A DNA stretch of 64,000 bases, from the NCBI GenBank assembly GCA_963790065.1, contig CAWBNK010000016.1:62001-126000 (forward strand). The letters are read 5' to 3'. How positions within the stretch are numbered: the first letter of the stretch is position 1; every line of letters begins with the position of its first letter. Shown here one piece after another: positions 24,594 to 33,795 of the stretch. Position numbers and translations under genes: made by a program. The notes under the pieces are model-generated. The model had not been told where the DNA came from. It ran no database searches and was given only the letters and a program-made list of their open reading frames with translations. This DNA is from Palsa-504 sp963790065 (lineage in GTDB: Bacteria > Actinomycetota > Actinomycetes > Streptosporangiales > Streptosporangiaceae).

Positions 24594-25054
24594 CTGCTCC
24601 CGCCCGACTCGGGATTGGTCACCAGGGCCAGGATGGTGATCGTGCCCGCGTCGGCGAAGGTGAGCCGCAGCGTGATGTCCTTGCCGTCATACATGGCACC
24701 CGCGCCCGTGATCAGCAGGTGGTAGCTGTCCGGGTTGAGCCGGACCAGGGAGTCCGCCGGGATGGGGATGTCGGTCACCGTCCGCATGGTCAGCACCCCG
24801 GTGTGCTCCGCCACCGGCGCCCGCAGCTGCACCCTCCCGCCCACGCTGGTCCGCACCGAGAGCAGCCGGTCCGCGTGGCCGTTGTTGCGGATGTCCAGGT
24901 AGGCGACCGTTTCCCCGGGCGTGGTCGGCTGCGGCACATACGCGCTGGCGATGGCGATCGACGATGCGGCGCTGGCCGTGGCGCACCCGGTCACCCCGAC
25001 CGCCGCGAGCAGCAGCGCGCCCGCGAGGCCGACGACCGAGACCAGTCTGCGCAT
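24578..25054 (-). CDS. Lipoprotein of the PCu(A)C (DUF461) copper chaperone-like family, degenerate metal motif
   Basis: This 158-residue protein has a lipoprotein signal (MRRLVSVVGLAGALLLAAVG, then VTGC), so it should be anchored outside the membrane. The fold matches PCu(A)C: AYLDIRNNGHADRLLSV, then a strand LTMRTVTDIPIPA and LNPDSYHLLITG. Known members bind copper with a H-M-x10-M-x21-H-x-M pattern. Here most of those positions are not His or Met (for example QLRAPVAEHTG and YHLLITG), so copper binding is doubtful. ATG 25054 is preferred over GTG 25060. Confidence 0.75.
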   Translation of the reverse strand: MRRLVSVVGLAGALLLAAVGVTGCATASAASSIAIASAYVPQPTTPGETVAYLDIRNNGHADRLLSVRTSVGGRVQLRAPVAEHTGVLTMRTVTDIPIPADSLVRLNPDSYHLLITGAGAMYDGKDITLRLTFADAGTITILALVTNPESGGSSYFLN

Positions 25055-25087
25055 GCCCACAGGCTACTCCGCTCGCGTCCCCGGCCG

Positions 25088-26635
25088 TCAGCCGCGCTCG
25101 AGGGCGGTGCCGAGCAGGCCGAGCGGGGGAGAGCCGAGGTCCATCAGGGCCCGGTGGAAGCGCTGCAGCGTGAAGCCGGGCCCCCACTCGGCCCTGGCCT
25201 GCCCGCGCAGCTTGAGGATCTCCAGCTTGCCCCAGGTGTACCGGCCGTAGGTCGGATCGAAGGTGGCCCGGCGGGCCTCGAACAGCGCGGCGGGACCGGA
25301 CAGGTGGGTGTCCGCCTCGAACCTGCGGGCCGCGTCCTGCACCGTCATCCCGGCCGTATGCACCCCGATGGCGCAGGCCAGCCGGGTCACCCGGACCAGC
25401 GCCTCCAGCCAGACCCCGATCGCGATCCGGGGATCACCGCCGCCGAAGCCTTCCTCGACGCACATCTCCTCGGCGTAGTGCGCCCAGCCCTCCACGAACG
25501 CACTTGAGTGCACGGTGCGCCGGACCGGTGAGGTCAGCCGCCGCAGCGCGCGGCCATGAGAGAAGTGGCCGGGCGCGACCTCGTGCACCACGATGCCGGG
25601 CAGAGTCGTGTCGCTGAATATCTCCAGCCACTCCTCCTTCTGGCGCTCGGGCCAGGTCTCATCGGGCGGAGTGATGTGAAACCACGACGGGCCGTCCGGC
25701 TCGCCCGGCGCGGCCGGCGACATCATCGCCATGGCCCACCGCCGCGACTCGGGCGCAGGGCCGACCAGGCAGATGCCGTCGTGATAGGGCACCAGGTCGT
25801 GCTCCCGGGTGAAGTCGATGGCCCGCTGCGTCCAGACCCGGGCCGCGTCGATTACCCCGGCCCCGTCCGGATGCTGCCGGACCAGCTCACGAGCCACCTC
25901 CAGCGCGGGCCGGCCCGGTGCCAGCTGCGCGCACCCCTCGGCCAGCAGGGCGTGCAGCCGGTCGCGTTCCGCGTCGGCCTGCTCGGCCAGCCTGCCCACG
26001 TCGACCGGCAGGGCCTCCGCGCTGCCCATCAGCGTGGCCAGCCCCGGACTACCCAGCGCCGGGTCCGGATCGCCCTCGGCCGCGGCCCGCTCCACGTGGG
26101 CCGCGAAGCGCGCGTGCGCGGCCAGCGCCGCCTCGCGGAGCGTCTCGTCCGGGGCGCCGCCGTGGCCTGGCTTGGCGGTCAGCCCGGCCGCCAGGCCGCG
26201 AACCGCACCGAGCAGCGACTGGGCGACCGGGGCGCTGACCTGGTCCAGGGATTCGACCGCCGCGTCCGCGAGCCGCGGCCAGGCGGCCAGGTGCTCGGCC
26301 CGCGCCGCGTCCCGCTCCGCCGCCGGGGCGTAGTCCCGGTCGTAGTCGGCCAGGTCGAACTCCCCGAGGTGCCGGAGCGGGTTACGGCGGTGCTGCTCGA
26401 GCCGGGCCAAGGCGACCTGGGTCGCATCCTCGGCCGCGGCCAGCTGGGCCTCGTCGTGCGGGTCCGGCGTCCGCTCGCCTCCGGCCCGCGCCGCCGCCAG
26501 CCGCGCCAGCCCGGCCCGCACCCCATCAGGGGACAGGTCCTGCGGCTGGCCGTCGTATTCGTGCCGTCCGCTGTACTCGCGCATCTCGGCCACGTTCAGG
26601 TCGCAGACCGCGCGCAGCCTTGCCGACAAGTCCAT
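25088..26635 (-). CDS. DUF885 family metallopeptidase-like protein
   Basis: This is a 515-residue protein of the DUF885 family. The zinc site is HEVAPGHFSH (HExxxGH type), with EGWAHYAEEM further on supplying another Glu and His, followed by the family's PTYGRYTWGKLEIL strand near the end. Family members are soluble zinc peptidase-like proteins. No signal peptide is visible, so it is probably cytoplasmic. The middle is alanine-rich and helical. Substrate unknown. The gene stands between two lipoprotein genes on the same strand with short gaps (33 and 28 bases), so a small operon is possible. Confidence 0.85.
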   Translation of the reverse strand: MDLSARLRAVCDLNVAEMREYSGRHEYDGQPQDLSPDGVRAGLARLAAARAGGERTPDPHDEAQLAAAEDATQVALARLEQHRRNPLRHLGEFDLADYDRDYAPAAERDAARAEHLAAWPRLADAAVESLDQVSAPVAQSLLGAVRGLAAGLTAKPGHGGAPDETLREAALAAHARFAAHVERAAAEGDPDPALGSPGLATLMGSAEALPVDVGRLAEQADAERDRLHALLAEGCAQLAPGRPALEVARELVRQHPDGAGVIDAARVWTQRAIDFTREHDLVPYHDGICLVGPAPESRRWAMAMMSPAAPGEPDGPSWFHITPPDETWPERQKEEWLEIFSDTTLPGIVVHEVAPGHFSHGRALRRLTSPVRRTVHSSAFVEGWAHYAEEMCVEEGFGGGDPRIAIGVWLEALVRVTRLACAIGVHTAGMTVQDAARRFEADTHLSGPAALFEARRATFDPTYGRYTWGKLEILKLRGQARAEWGPGFTLQRFHRALMDLGSPPLGLLGTALERG

Positions 26636-26663
26636 GGGCAGACGTTACCGCGCCGGCCCGCGG

Positions 26664-27362
26664 CTACGGCGTGACGCCCTGCTTACCGTTGCCGGAGCGG
26701 ACCGGCGTCACGGTCAGCAACTGCGCGCTGCTGTCGCCGCAGGCCGGGAAGGACTGGCCCACGTAGACGGCCCCGGTATCCCCGGGCGGGAAAATCCGCA
26801 GCCAGTGCGCCGTGACCGGCTGGCAGGCCGAAGCCGGGTAGTTGGCGGCCTGCGCCACCTGCAGCCAGGCGTGCGCGACGCCGCCGGCCGTCAGGCGGAC
26901 CGCCAGGTCGCCGAACGCCGGGTTGCGCTGCGCCGCCGCGCCGATCTGCTGGCCGGAGCCGCCGTCCGCGGTGACGAGCGACATGCCAGGAAAGCCGTAC
27001 ATCCCGCACGGCGTGTCCGAGACGTTGATGAAGTCGACCGGGTAGTACGTGCTGCCCGCCGCGCCGTCCGCCTGGCTGGTGTCCACCATCACCCGCAGCG
27101 AGGCGGCCGGGCAGATGGCCAGGCCGGGCATTCCGGGCACCCCAGCCGGGGCAGCTGACGTGGACCCGGCCGCCGCTGACTGCGTGGCATGGCTCGACGC
27201 GGCGGCGCTGCTGGCCGGACTGGAGGCCGCGGTGGTAGGCGCGATCGCCGAACCGCACGCCGCGAGCAGGCCCGCGGCGGCGGCCGCCAGGGCCGCGGCC
27301 AGCGTCAGCTGCCCGCCGCGCCGCCCGCTCGCCCGCGGACCGGCGGGGGGAGTCGTGTGCAT
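26664..27362 (-). CDS. DUF4232 lipoprotein
   Basis: This 232-residue protein has a signal sequence and lipobox LLAACG, then a Ser/Ala/Thr-rich linker of about 45 residues. A DUF4232-type domain follows (VMVDTSQADGAAGSTYYPVD, then NVSDTPCGMYGFPG, then ACQPVTAHWLRIFPP). It should be tethered on the outer face of the membrane. Members of this family are common in actinomycetes and function is not known. The Cys residues of the domain (CP, CG, CQ, CG) could form disulfides. Confidence 0.82.
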   Translation of the reverse strand: MHTTPPAGPRASGRRGGQLTLAAALAAAAAGLLAACGSAIAPTTAASSPASSAAASSHATQSAAAGSTSAAPAGVPGMPGLAICPAASLRVMVDTSQADGAAGSTYYPVDFINVSDTPCGMYGFPGMSLVTADGGSGQQIGAAAQRNPAFGDLAVRLTAGGVAHAWLQVAQAANYPASACQPVTAHWLRIFPPGDTGAVYVGQSFPACGDSSAQLLTVTPVRSGNGKQGVTP

Positions 27363-27394
27363 GTCCTTGTCACCTCACGGTCGCCGGATGGTAG

Positions 27395-27410
27395 CGATGA
27401 GTAATCATCG
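27395..27410. promoter_or_regulatory. Inverted repeat in the divergent gap before the gamma-glutamyltransferase gene
   Basis: CGATGA-GTAA-TCATCG is a perfect 6-bp inverted repeat between the divergent DUF4232 lipoprotein and gamma-glutamyltransferase genes. It could be an operator for either. No matching site was seen elsewhere. Confidence 0.3.
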
Positions 27411-27515
27411 GGGATGCTGCTCGATTCCGCCAGCCGCCACACAGGTCATCGCGTCCCCGACTTCGCCGGGGCCGGCTCCGGCGGGCTGGCTGGGCCGTGG
27501 TGAGAGGATCGGGTT

Positions 27516-29396
27516 ATGGGCGATATTCCGGAGTTCACGACCCGGCCGGAGCTGGCGGGCACGTTCGGCATGGTGGCCTCGACCCACTGGCTCGCCTCGG
27601 CGGCGGGCATGGCCGTTCTGGAGCGGGGCGGTAACGCGTTCGACGCGGCCGTCACCGCCGGGCTGGTCCTCCAGGTCGCCGAGCCGCACCTGAACGGGCC
27701 GGGCGGCGAGGTCCCGGTCATCGCCCACCACGCGGGCCGGCAGGAGACCTTCGTCCTGTGCGGTCAGGGCCCGGCGCCCGCGGCCGCCACACCTGAGGCG
27801 TTCGGCGACCTCGGGCTCGACCTGGTGCCCGGCAGCGGGCTGCTCGCTGCCTGCGTGCCGGGGGCGTTCGGTGCGTGGCTGCTGCTGCTGCGCGAGTACG
27901 GCACACTGCGCTTGCGGGACGTGCTGGACTACGCGATCGGCTACGCGGCCGGCGGCTACCCCCTGCTGCCCGCGATCAGCTGGGGCATCGCCAGCGTGGC
28001 TGACCTGTTCCGCGATCACTGGCCGAGCTCGGCCGAGGTATACCTGCCGGGCGGTCAGGTGCCCGCGCCCGGCTCCCGGTTCGCCAATCCGGCACTGGCC
28101 GCCACCTACCGGCGCATCCTGGACGAGGCCGAAGCCGCCAGCGGCGACCGCGACGAGCAGATCGAGGCGGCCCGGCGGGCCTACTACGAGGGCTTCGTGG
28201 CCGAGACGATCGCCGCCTACCTCGCCTCCGCCGAGGTGATGGACGTGACCGGCCGGCCGCACCGGGGGCTGCTGTCCTACGCCGACCTGTCGGCCTGGCG
28301 GCCGCGGCTCGAGGAGCCGCTGACCTTCGACTTCGGCGGCCTGACCGTGTGCAAGACCAGGCCCTGGGGCCAGGGCCCGGTGTTCGCCCAGCAGCTCGCC
28401 CTGCTCGAGGGCTTCGACCTGGCCGCCATGGGTCCGGGCCGCGCGGAGTTCATCCACACCGTGATCGAATGCGCCAAGCTCGCCTTCGCCGACCGGGAGG
28501 CCTGGTACGGCGACCCCGATTTCACCGATGTGCCGGTCAAGGCGCTGCTGTCGGTCGGCTACGCCGAGGCCCGGCGCCGCCTGGTCGGGGCGCAGGCGTC
28601 AGCCGAGCTGCGACCTGGCGCCCCGGACGGCCGCGAGCCGCGGCTGCCCGAGTTCATCACCCGCTCGTTCCGGTCTGGAGGCCCGGTCGGCCCCGACACC
28701 AGCGAGGCTCCCAGCCTGGATGCCGAGCCGCCCGCGCCGCGGCTCGACCCGGGCACGGGCGAGCCGACCATGCGTACCAGCGGGCCGGACCGGGTGGCCG
28801 GATCGAGCTACCGGGCCGGTGACACCTGCCACCTGGACGTGGCCGACCGGTTCGGCAACATGGTGTCGGCCACCCCGAGCGGCGGCTGGCTGCAGTCCTC
28901 GCCGGTCATCCCGGGCCTCGGGTTCTGCCTGGGCACCCGGGCGCAGATGTTCACCCTCACTCCCGGTCTGCCCGCCACGCTGGCGCCGGGCAAGCGGCCG
29001 CGGACCACGCTTTCGCCCAGCCTGGTGCTGCGGGACCGCGAGCCGTACCTGGCCTTCGGCACGCCCGGCGGTGACCAGCAGGATCAGTGGACGCTGCTGT
29101 TCTTCCTCAACCACGTGCTGGCCGGGATGAACCTGCAGCAGGCGATCGACTTTCCGTCGTTCCACTCCGCGCACATGCCGTCGTCGTTCTACCCGCGCCA
29201 GGCCCAGCCCAACGTGCTCGACATCGAGTCCCGGGCCGGCGCCGACGTGATCGAGGACCTGCGGCGGCGCGGCCACCTGGTCAACGTGCGGCCGGCCTGG
29301 TCCCTCGGCCGGGTCAGCGCCGTGGCCCGCCGCAACGGCATGCTCTACGCCGCGGCCAACCCCCGCGGCATGCAAGGCTACGGCGTCGGCCGCTAG
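27516..29396 (+). CDS. ggt: Gamma-glutamyltransferase (Ntn hydrolase)
   Basis: This is a 626-residue gamma-glutamyltransferase-family protein. The opening GMVASTHWLASAAGMAVLER and GGNAFDAAVTAGL are typical. The self-cleavage site is GDTCHLDVADRFGNMVS, with Thr437 as the expected nucleophile; the next residue is Cys438 where most members have Thr. SGGWLQSSP and GTPGGDQQ correspond to the gamma-glutamyl-binding loops. Known members cleave glutathione or gamma-glutamyl amides after autoprocessing. No signal peptide is visible, so the product is probably cytoplasmic. It is about 25 kb from the gamma-glutamyl ligase of the catabolic locus; any link is speculative. Confidence 0.9.
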   Translation: MGDIPEFTTRPELAGTFGMVASTHWLASAAGMAVLERGGNAFDAAVTAGLVLQVAEPHLNGPGGEVPVIAHHAGRQETFVLCGQGPAPAAATPEAFGDLGLDLVPGSGLLAACVPGAFGAWLLLLREYGTLRLRDVLDYAIGYAAGGYPLLPAISWGIASVADLFRDHWPSSAEVYLPGGQVPAPGSRFANPALAATYRRILDEAEAASGDRDEQIEAARRAYYEGFVAETIAAYLASAEVMDVTGRPHRGLLSYADLSAWRPRLEEPLTFDFGGLTVCKTRPWGQGPVFAQQLALLEGFDLAAMGPGRAEFIHTVIECAKLAFADREAWYGDPDFTDVPVKALLSVGYAEARRRLVGAQASAELRPGAPDGREPRLPEFITRSFRSGGPVGPDTSEAPSLDAEPPAPRLDPGTGEPTMRTSGPDRVAGSSYRAGDTCHLDVADRFGNMVSATPSGGWLQSSPVIPGLGFCLGTRAQMFTLTPGLPATLAPGKRPRTTLSPSLVLRDREPYLAFGTPGGDQQDQWTLLFFLNHVLAGMNLQQAIDFPSFHSAHMPSSFYPRQAQPNVLDIESRAGADVIEDLRRRGHLVNVRPAWSLGRVSAVARRNGMLYAAANPRGMQGYGVGR

Positions 29397-29438
29397 CCCC
29401 GACCCTGGCGGCCGCGTTGAGGTAGCCATCGTGCTCTG

Positions 29439-29484
29439 GCCCAAGTCCCGCTCGCCCAAGTCCCCGCTCGCACAAATCCCGCTC
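29439..29484. repeat. Three 15-16-bp direct repeats upstream of the PadR gene
   Basis: Units GCCCAAGTCCCGCTC, GCCCAAGTCCCCGCTC and GCACAAATCCCGCTC follow one another. The third is the most diverged. They lie in the non-coding gap between gamma-glutamyltransferase and padR; function unknown. Confidence 0.75.
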
Positions 29485-29515
29485 ACTATTCAGACCGGCC
29501 ATCCGAAACTACTTC

Positions 29516-29546
29516 CCGGGAGAATACTCTTAGGGTATTCTCCCGG
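29516..29546. promoter_or_regulatory. Perfect 12-bp inverted repeat at the PadR start: probable PadR operator
   Basis: CCGGGAGAATAC-N7-GTATTCTCCCGG is a perfect inverted repeat ending 2 bases before the PadR ATG. It includes ATAC...GTAT half-sites of the kind PadR proteins bind. Because it fills the space where a ribosome site should be, the mRNA may be leaderless and the repressor may bind over the transcription start. The repeat could also fold as RNA. Confidence 0.7.
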
Positions 29547-29548
29547 TT

Positions 29549-30073
29549 ATGAGTGTTCCGCTGACGCTGCTTGGCTTGCTCGAGCGGGGGCCAAGCCACG
29601 GATACGACCTGAAACGGGATTACGACGCGTACTTCGGCCAGGGCAGGCCGCTGCGCTACAGCCAGGTGTACGCCACCTTGTCCCGGCTGGCCCGGGACGG
29701 CAAGGCGGTCCCCGGCCCGGTCGAGCAGGGCGCCGGGCCCGAACGCCGCCGGTACGTCATCACCGAGGCGGGCGCCGCCGATGTGGAGCAGTGGCTGGCC
29801 GACCCGGTCCCGCCGGAGCCGGACCTGCAGAGCGAGCTGTTCGCCAAGGTGGTGCTGGCCCTGATGCTCGGCCGGTCGGCCGACCGTTACCTGGACGTCC
29901 AGCGGGCGGCGCACCTGCAGCGGATGCGCGAGCTCACCGAGCTCAAGCGGGACTCCGATCCGCTCGGCGTGCTGCTCGCCGACCACGCGCTCTACCGACT
30001 GGAGGCTGACCTACGATGGATCGATCACACCGCGGCCCGGCTGGACCTGCTCGCGCGGACGGTGCGCCAGTGA
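29549..30073 (+). CDS. PadR family transcriptional regulator
   Basis: This is a 174-residue PadR protein: winged-helix N-terminus (LTLLGLLERGPSHGYDLKRD, then YSQVYATLSRLARDG, then RRRYVITEAGAADVEQWL) and a C-terminal helical dimerisation part. Such proteins repress adjacent exporter genes until a drug-like ligand binds. Here the next gene is an ABC ATPase whose GTG overlaps its stop (GTGA), so regulator, ATPase and permease are one coupled operon. A perfect inverted repeat lies at its start. Confidence 0.92.
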   Translation: MSVPLTLLGLLERGPSHGYDLKRDYDAYFGQGRPLRYSQVYATLSRLARDGKAVPGPVEQGAGPERRRYVITEAGAADVEQWLADPVPPEPDLQSELFAKVVLALMLGRSADRYLDVQRAAHLQRMRELTELKRDSDPLGVLLADHALYRLEADLRWIDHTAARLDLLARTVRQ

Positions 30074-30786
30074 CCGCGAATCTTCCCGCCGCGGCGGACC
30101 ATGGCACCGGGACGATCATCGAGGCGCGCAACCTGGTCCTTTCGTTCGGCGAGACGCCGGCGCTGCGCGGCGCCTGCCTGACCGTGCGGCGGGGCGAGAT
30201 CGTCGCGGTCATGGGGCCGAGCGGCTCCGGCAAGTCCACCTTGCTGCACTGCCTGGCCGGCATCCTGGTCCCGGACGAGGGCGAGGTCTGGTTCGGCGGG
30301 CAGCGGCTCGACACCCTGAGCGATGACCGGCGCAGCGCGCTGCGCCGGGACCGGTTCGGGTTCGTGTTCCAGTCCGGGCAGCTGGTCCCCGAACTGGCCG
30401 CGGAGGAGAACATCGCCCTGCCCCTGCTGCTGTCTGGCGCCCGCCGCGGCCCGGCGATGACGACCGCCAGGAAGTGGTTCGGCACGCTCGGCCTGGACGG
30501 ACTCGAGCAGCGGCGGTCCGGGGAACTGTCCGGCGGGCAGGCCCAGCGCGTCGCGCTGGCCCGCGGCCTGGTCACCGGTCCCGAGGTGCTGTTCGCCGAC
30601 GAACCGACCGGCTCGCTGGACTCGGTATCAGGGGAACTGGTGATGGACCTGCTCACCGACGTCGCCCGCGAGCGCGGCACCACGGTCGTCCTGGTTACCC
30701 ACGACGCCCGGGTCGCCGCCTACGCCGACCGCGAGGTCGTCGTCAGAGACGGCAAGGTCAGCACGCTCACCGGGGCCAGGCCGTGA
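30070..30786 (+). CDS. ABC transporter ATP-binding protein (MacB/LolD type)
   Basis: This is a 238-residue ATPase with Walker A GPSGSGKST, Q-loop FVFQSGQLV, signature LSGGQAQRVALARGL, Walker B VLFADEPTGSLD and the switch His in LVTHD. The LolD/MacB-type spacing matches FtsX-like permeases, and such a permease follows with a GTGA overlap. GTG 30070 is chosen because it overlaps the padR stop; an ATG at 30016 would start deep inside padR. It probably drives export or membrane release of a lipophilic substrate. Confidence 0.92.
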   Translation: MTANLPAAADHGTGTIIEARNLVLSFGETPALRGACLTVRRGEIVAVMGPSGSGKSTLLHCLAGILVPDEGEVWFGGQRLDTLSDDRRSALRRDRFGFVFQSGQLVPELAAEENIALPLLLSGARRGPAMTTARKWFGTLGLDGLEQRRSGELSGGQAQRVALARGLVTGPEVLFADEPTGSLDSVSGELVMDLLTDVARERGTTVVLVTHDARVAAYADREVVVRDGKVSTLTGARP

Positions 30787-33133
30787 TCGGGCTCGGGCTG
30801 CGGCTGGTGCTCAGCGGCGGCCGCGAGGCCGTCACCCGCTTCGTCGTCCTGGCCGTCGCGGTCGGCCTGGGCGTCGGCCTGCTGCTGACCGCCGTGGCCG
30901 CGACCAACGCGGTCACCACCTGGAACATCAGCCACGCATGGATGTGGACCGGTACCGCTTCCGTGCCTGCGGGCCCGGCGGCGCCGGGCATCGCCCCGCT
31001 GTGGTGGCACCCCGGCGGCGATGTCTTCGACGGCCAGCAGATCAACCGCTTCGACGTGGCCGCCACCGGTGCTTCGTCCCCGGTGCCGCCGGGTATCACC
31101 CATGACCCGGGCCCGGGCCAGTACTACGCCTCGCCCGCGCTCGCCGCGCTGCTTCGCAGCACCCCGGCGGACGAACTCGCCGACCGCTACCCCGGCCGCC
31201 TGGCCGGCACGATCGGCGACGCCGCGCTGTCGTCACCGGATTCGCTGGTCATTATCATCGGGCACACCCCAGCCCAACTGGCAGGCACACCCGGCAGCGT
31301 GCCGGTGACGTCGATCGCCACGAAGGTGCCCGGCAACTTCGGCAACGTGTTGAACCGCAAGGGCCTGGACTACATGCCGCCCGACGCGGGAATCCAGTCG
31401 GTCAGCATCGACCTCATCCTGTCCGTGGTGGCGCTGGCCATGCTGGCCCCGGTGCTGATCTTCATTGCCACCGCGACCCGGCTGTCGGCCGCGCGCCGCG
31501 AGCAGCGCTTCGCGGCGATGCGCCTGGTCGGCGCGACCCGCAGGCAGGTCTCCCTGGCTCGCCGCCACCGAATCGACGGCGGCCGCGGTCCTGGGGGCGG
31601 CGGCCGGGTTCGGGATCTTCTTCCTGCTGCGTGCCCCGGTCGCGGCCATCCCGTTCCTCGGCCAGCCGTTCTTCCCCGCCGACATGTCGCTCAGCCTGCC
31701 GGACATCCTCGCGGTCGCGATCGGCGTGCCGGTGGCCGCCGCCGTCGCGGCCAGGCTGGCGCTGCGCCGGGTGCACATCTCCCCGCTCGGCGTCGCCCGC
31801 CGGACCACGCCGCGGCCGCCGCGCGCCTGGCGGGTGCTGCCGCTGCTGGCCGGCCTGGCCGAGCTCGGCTTCTTCGTCGTGCGCGGCGCTCCGGCATCTC
31901 CTGGGCGATGAGGTCTGGGCACTGCTGTCCGGCTTCCTGCTCATCATCGTCGGCCTGGTCATCGCGGGCCCGTGGCTGACCATGGCCGCGGCGCGGGTCA
32001 TGGCCCGGCGGACCAGCCGTCCCGGCGCGCTGATCGCCGCCCGGCGCCTGGCCGACGATCCGAGGGCCGCCTTCCGCGCCGTCAGCGGCCTGGTGCTCGC
32101 CCTGTTCATCACCACCGTGGCCGTGGTGGGCATCACCACACAGGACGCCAAGAACCTCACCCGGTGGGCCACCCCCGCGGCCGCGGCCGTGGTGACGGAC
32201 CAGCTGACGGCGTCCGCCATGTTCGTGTCCTCGGCCGAGCCCCCCGCCGCGGCACGCCCAGGACCCGCCGCGCCCGCCGCGCCGCTCGCGGCACAGTTGC
32301 GCGGCATTCCCGGCGTCCAGGGGGTGGTCGTGGTCCGCGCGGACCCGAAGCTGACCATCCCAGGCACGTTCCACGACCTCGGGAACAATCTGGGCGGCCC
32401 CCAAAGCCCGGTGCCGGCGGGCGTGGTGTCGTGCGCGCAGCTCGCGACCGTTCCCGCCCTGGGCCGCTGCCCGGCCGGGGCGACGGTGGCGGCGTTCCCG
32501 GAAGGCGGGTTCACCGGCCCCCTGGACGGCATGACATCGGCCGGGATCACCTGGCCGGCCGTGAACGTCCCGGCCGCGCGGCTTGACACCCTCGCGGTGG
32601 ACGCCATCAACGTGGGGACGAACGGCTCCGTGCCGGCGGTCGAACAGGCGAGGACGGTGCTTGAGAACGCACCCGCATATGCCGCCCTCAGCGCGCCGTC
32701 CACCCTCGGCGACCTGATCCAGCAGGACAATTCCGGCGACGACGCCTACCGGCAGCTCGCGAACACGGTGATCCTGGTCAGCCTGCCGATCGCCGGCTGC
32801 ACGCTCGCCGCGGCCATCGCGGCCGGGCTCGCCGACCGCAAGCGGCCGTTCAGCCTGCTGCGGCTCACCGGCGCCCGGCTCGCCACGCTGCGCCGCGTCG
32901 TCGCGCTGGAAAGCGCCGTCCCGCTGCTCGCCGTGGCCGCCGTCGCGATCGGCACCGGGTTCGCCGCCGCCGCGGAGTATGCCTCCGTGGCGCAGCACTA
33001 CCCGATGGTGGCACCCGGCGCCGCGTACTACGTCCTCACCGCGGGCGGGATCCTGGCCGCCCTCGGCATCATCGCGGCTACCTTCCCGCTGCTGAAACGC
33101 ATCACCGGACCCGAGGTGGCCAGAAACGAGTGA
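30783..33133 (+). pseudogene. FtsX-like ABC permease broken by two frameshifts
   Basis: GTG 30783 overlaps the ATPase stop. The first part has an N-terminal membrane segment (FVVLAVAVGLGVGLLLTAVA), a large extracellular loop and a three-helix FtsX core beginning SVVALAMLAPVLIFIATATR. Near 31557 one extra base moves the coding sense to another frame (AATESTAAAVLGAAAGFGIF). Near 31900 it moves again (HLLGDEVWALLSGFLLIIVG), then runs intact through a second loop and FtsX core to 33133. All parts of a ~780-residue permease are present, so the damage is recent or due to sequence errors. If real, the ATPase has no partner here. Confidence 0.85.
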
Positions 33134-33163
33134 ACCAGAAACGAATGAGCCAGGAACGAATGA
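33119..33163. repeat. Three 15-bp direct repeats at the permease stop codon
   Basis: Units GCCAGAAACGAGTGA, ACCAGAAACGAATGA and GCCAGGAACGAATGA lie head to tail. The stop codon of the permease is the TGA of the first unit, so the other two copies are just after the gene. They may have arisen by slippage; no role is assigned. Confidence 0.85.
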
Positions 33164-33175
33164 GCCCGAGGTGGG

Positions 33176-33678
33176 TCAGCTGGTACCGGCGGCCGCGCCG
33201 CTGCGCGCGGCGGACCGCAGCGCGTCCCGGCGCGCATGCCACTCCTGCAGCAGGGCCGGCATCCGCTCGGCCAGGAAGTCGCCCAGCGCCGCGGTGTCCT
33301 CCAGGATGGCCCGCCGGGCGGGCGGGGCGTCCTGCATCAGCTCAAGCCCCTCCCGGGCCAGTGCCGCCATCTCCTGGTAGACGAACGGCGCGAAGCCCCG
33401 CGGCTCGAGCACGGCCGGGTCCAGGCTGACGTGATCCACCCGGTCGCCCGCGGACCGGGTGCGGCGCACTCCGTGATAGCCCTCGAGCAGCTTGACCGCC
33501 CCGGTGATGGCGCTCCTGCTGGCCAGCAGCGCCTCGGCCAGATCGGCGATCGTCTGCTGCGGCGGATCGCACACGGCCAGGTACCCGATCGCCGGCCCGC
33601 CACCGGCGGGATGCCGTACTCCCGGGCGTAGAACCCCCCGGCCCGGTCGGCGAACCGCACTGCCGCGTCATCAGTCAT
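33176..33678 (-). pseudogene. MarR/GbsR-like regulator broken by a one-base deletion
   Basis: ATG 33678 begins DDAAVRFADRAGGFYAREYG and IPPVAGR, then the frame is lost near 33598. In another frame the protein continues as VCDPPQQTIADLAEALLASR and SAITGAVKLLEGYHGVRR, a winged-helix core, followed by a helical dimerisation part to 33176. Restoring one G in the GGGCCGG run would rejoin the frames to give a normal GbsR/MarR-like regulator of about 167 residues. Two operator-like repeats lie upstream. It is divergent from a drug-type ABC exporter, which it would probably control. Confidence 0.8.
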
Positions 33679-33696
33679 GTGCCTGACTCTACACGA

Positions 33697-33716
33697 ATGA
33701 CACGCATAACTGTCAT
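33697..33716. promoter_or_regulatory. Operator-like inverted repeat 1 (ATGACA-N8-TGTCAT)
   Basis: ATGACA-N8-TGTCAT is a perfect inverted repeat 18 bases upstream of the MarR/GbsR-like start. A second repeat with the same arms lies 66 bases further on, and a half-site ATGTCA is found between them. A shared half-site in a divergent regulator-transporter gap is typical of autoregulation. Confidence 0.55.
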
Positions 33717-33781
33717 CCAGCTCATAGCACTTCCCGCGCGTCACCAGCTCAGCGCGCTTCGTGCATGTCACAGAGACGGCA

Positions 33782-33795
33782 ATGACACATGTCAT
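33782..33795. promoter_or_regulatory. Operator-like inverted repeat 2 (ATGACA-CA-TGTCAT)
   Basis: This repeat has the same six-base arms as repeat 1 but only two central bases. It lies 115 bases upstream of the ABC ATPase start on the other side of the divergent gap, in a suitable place to control the exporter. Confidence 0.5.

Noticed and set aside
24578..25054. Firm call as copper chaperone PCu(A)C
   Set aside because: The fold fits but most copper ligands of the motif are absent, so only family likeness is claimed.
31691..32998. Minus-strand frame opposite the FtsX-like permease
   Set aside because: Permease motifs and membrane spans on the plus strand explain the region.
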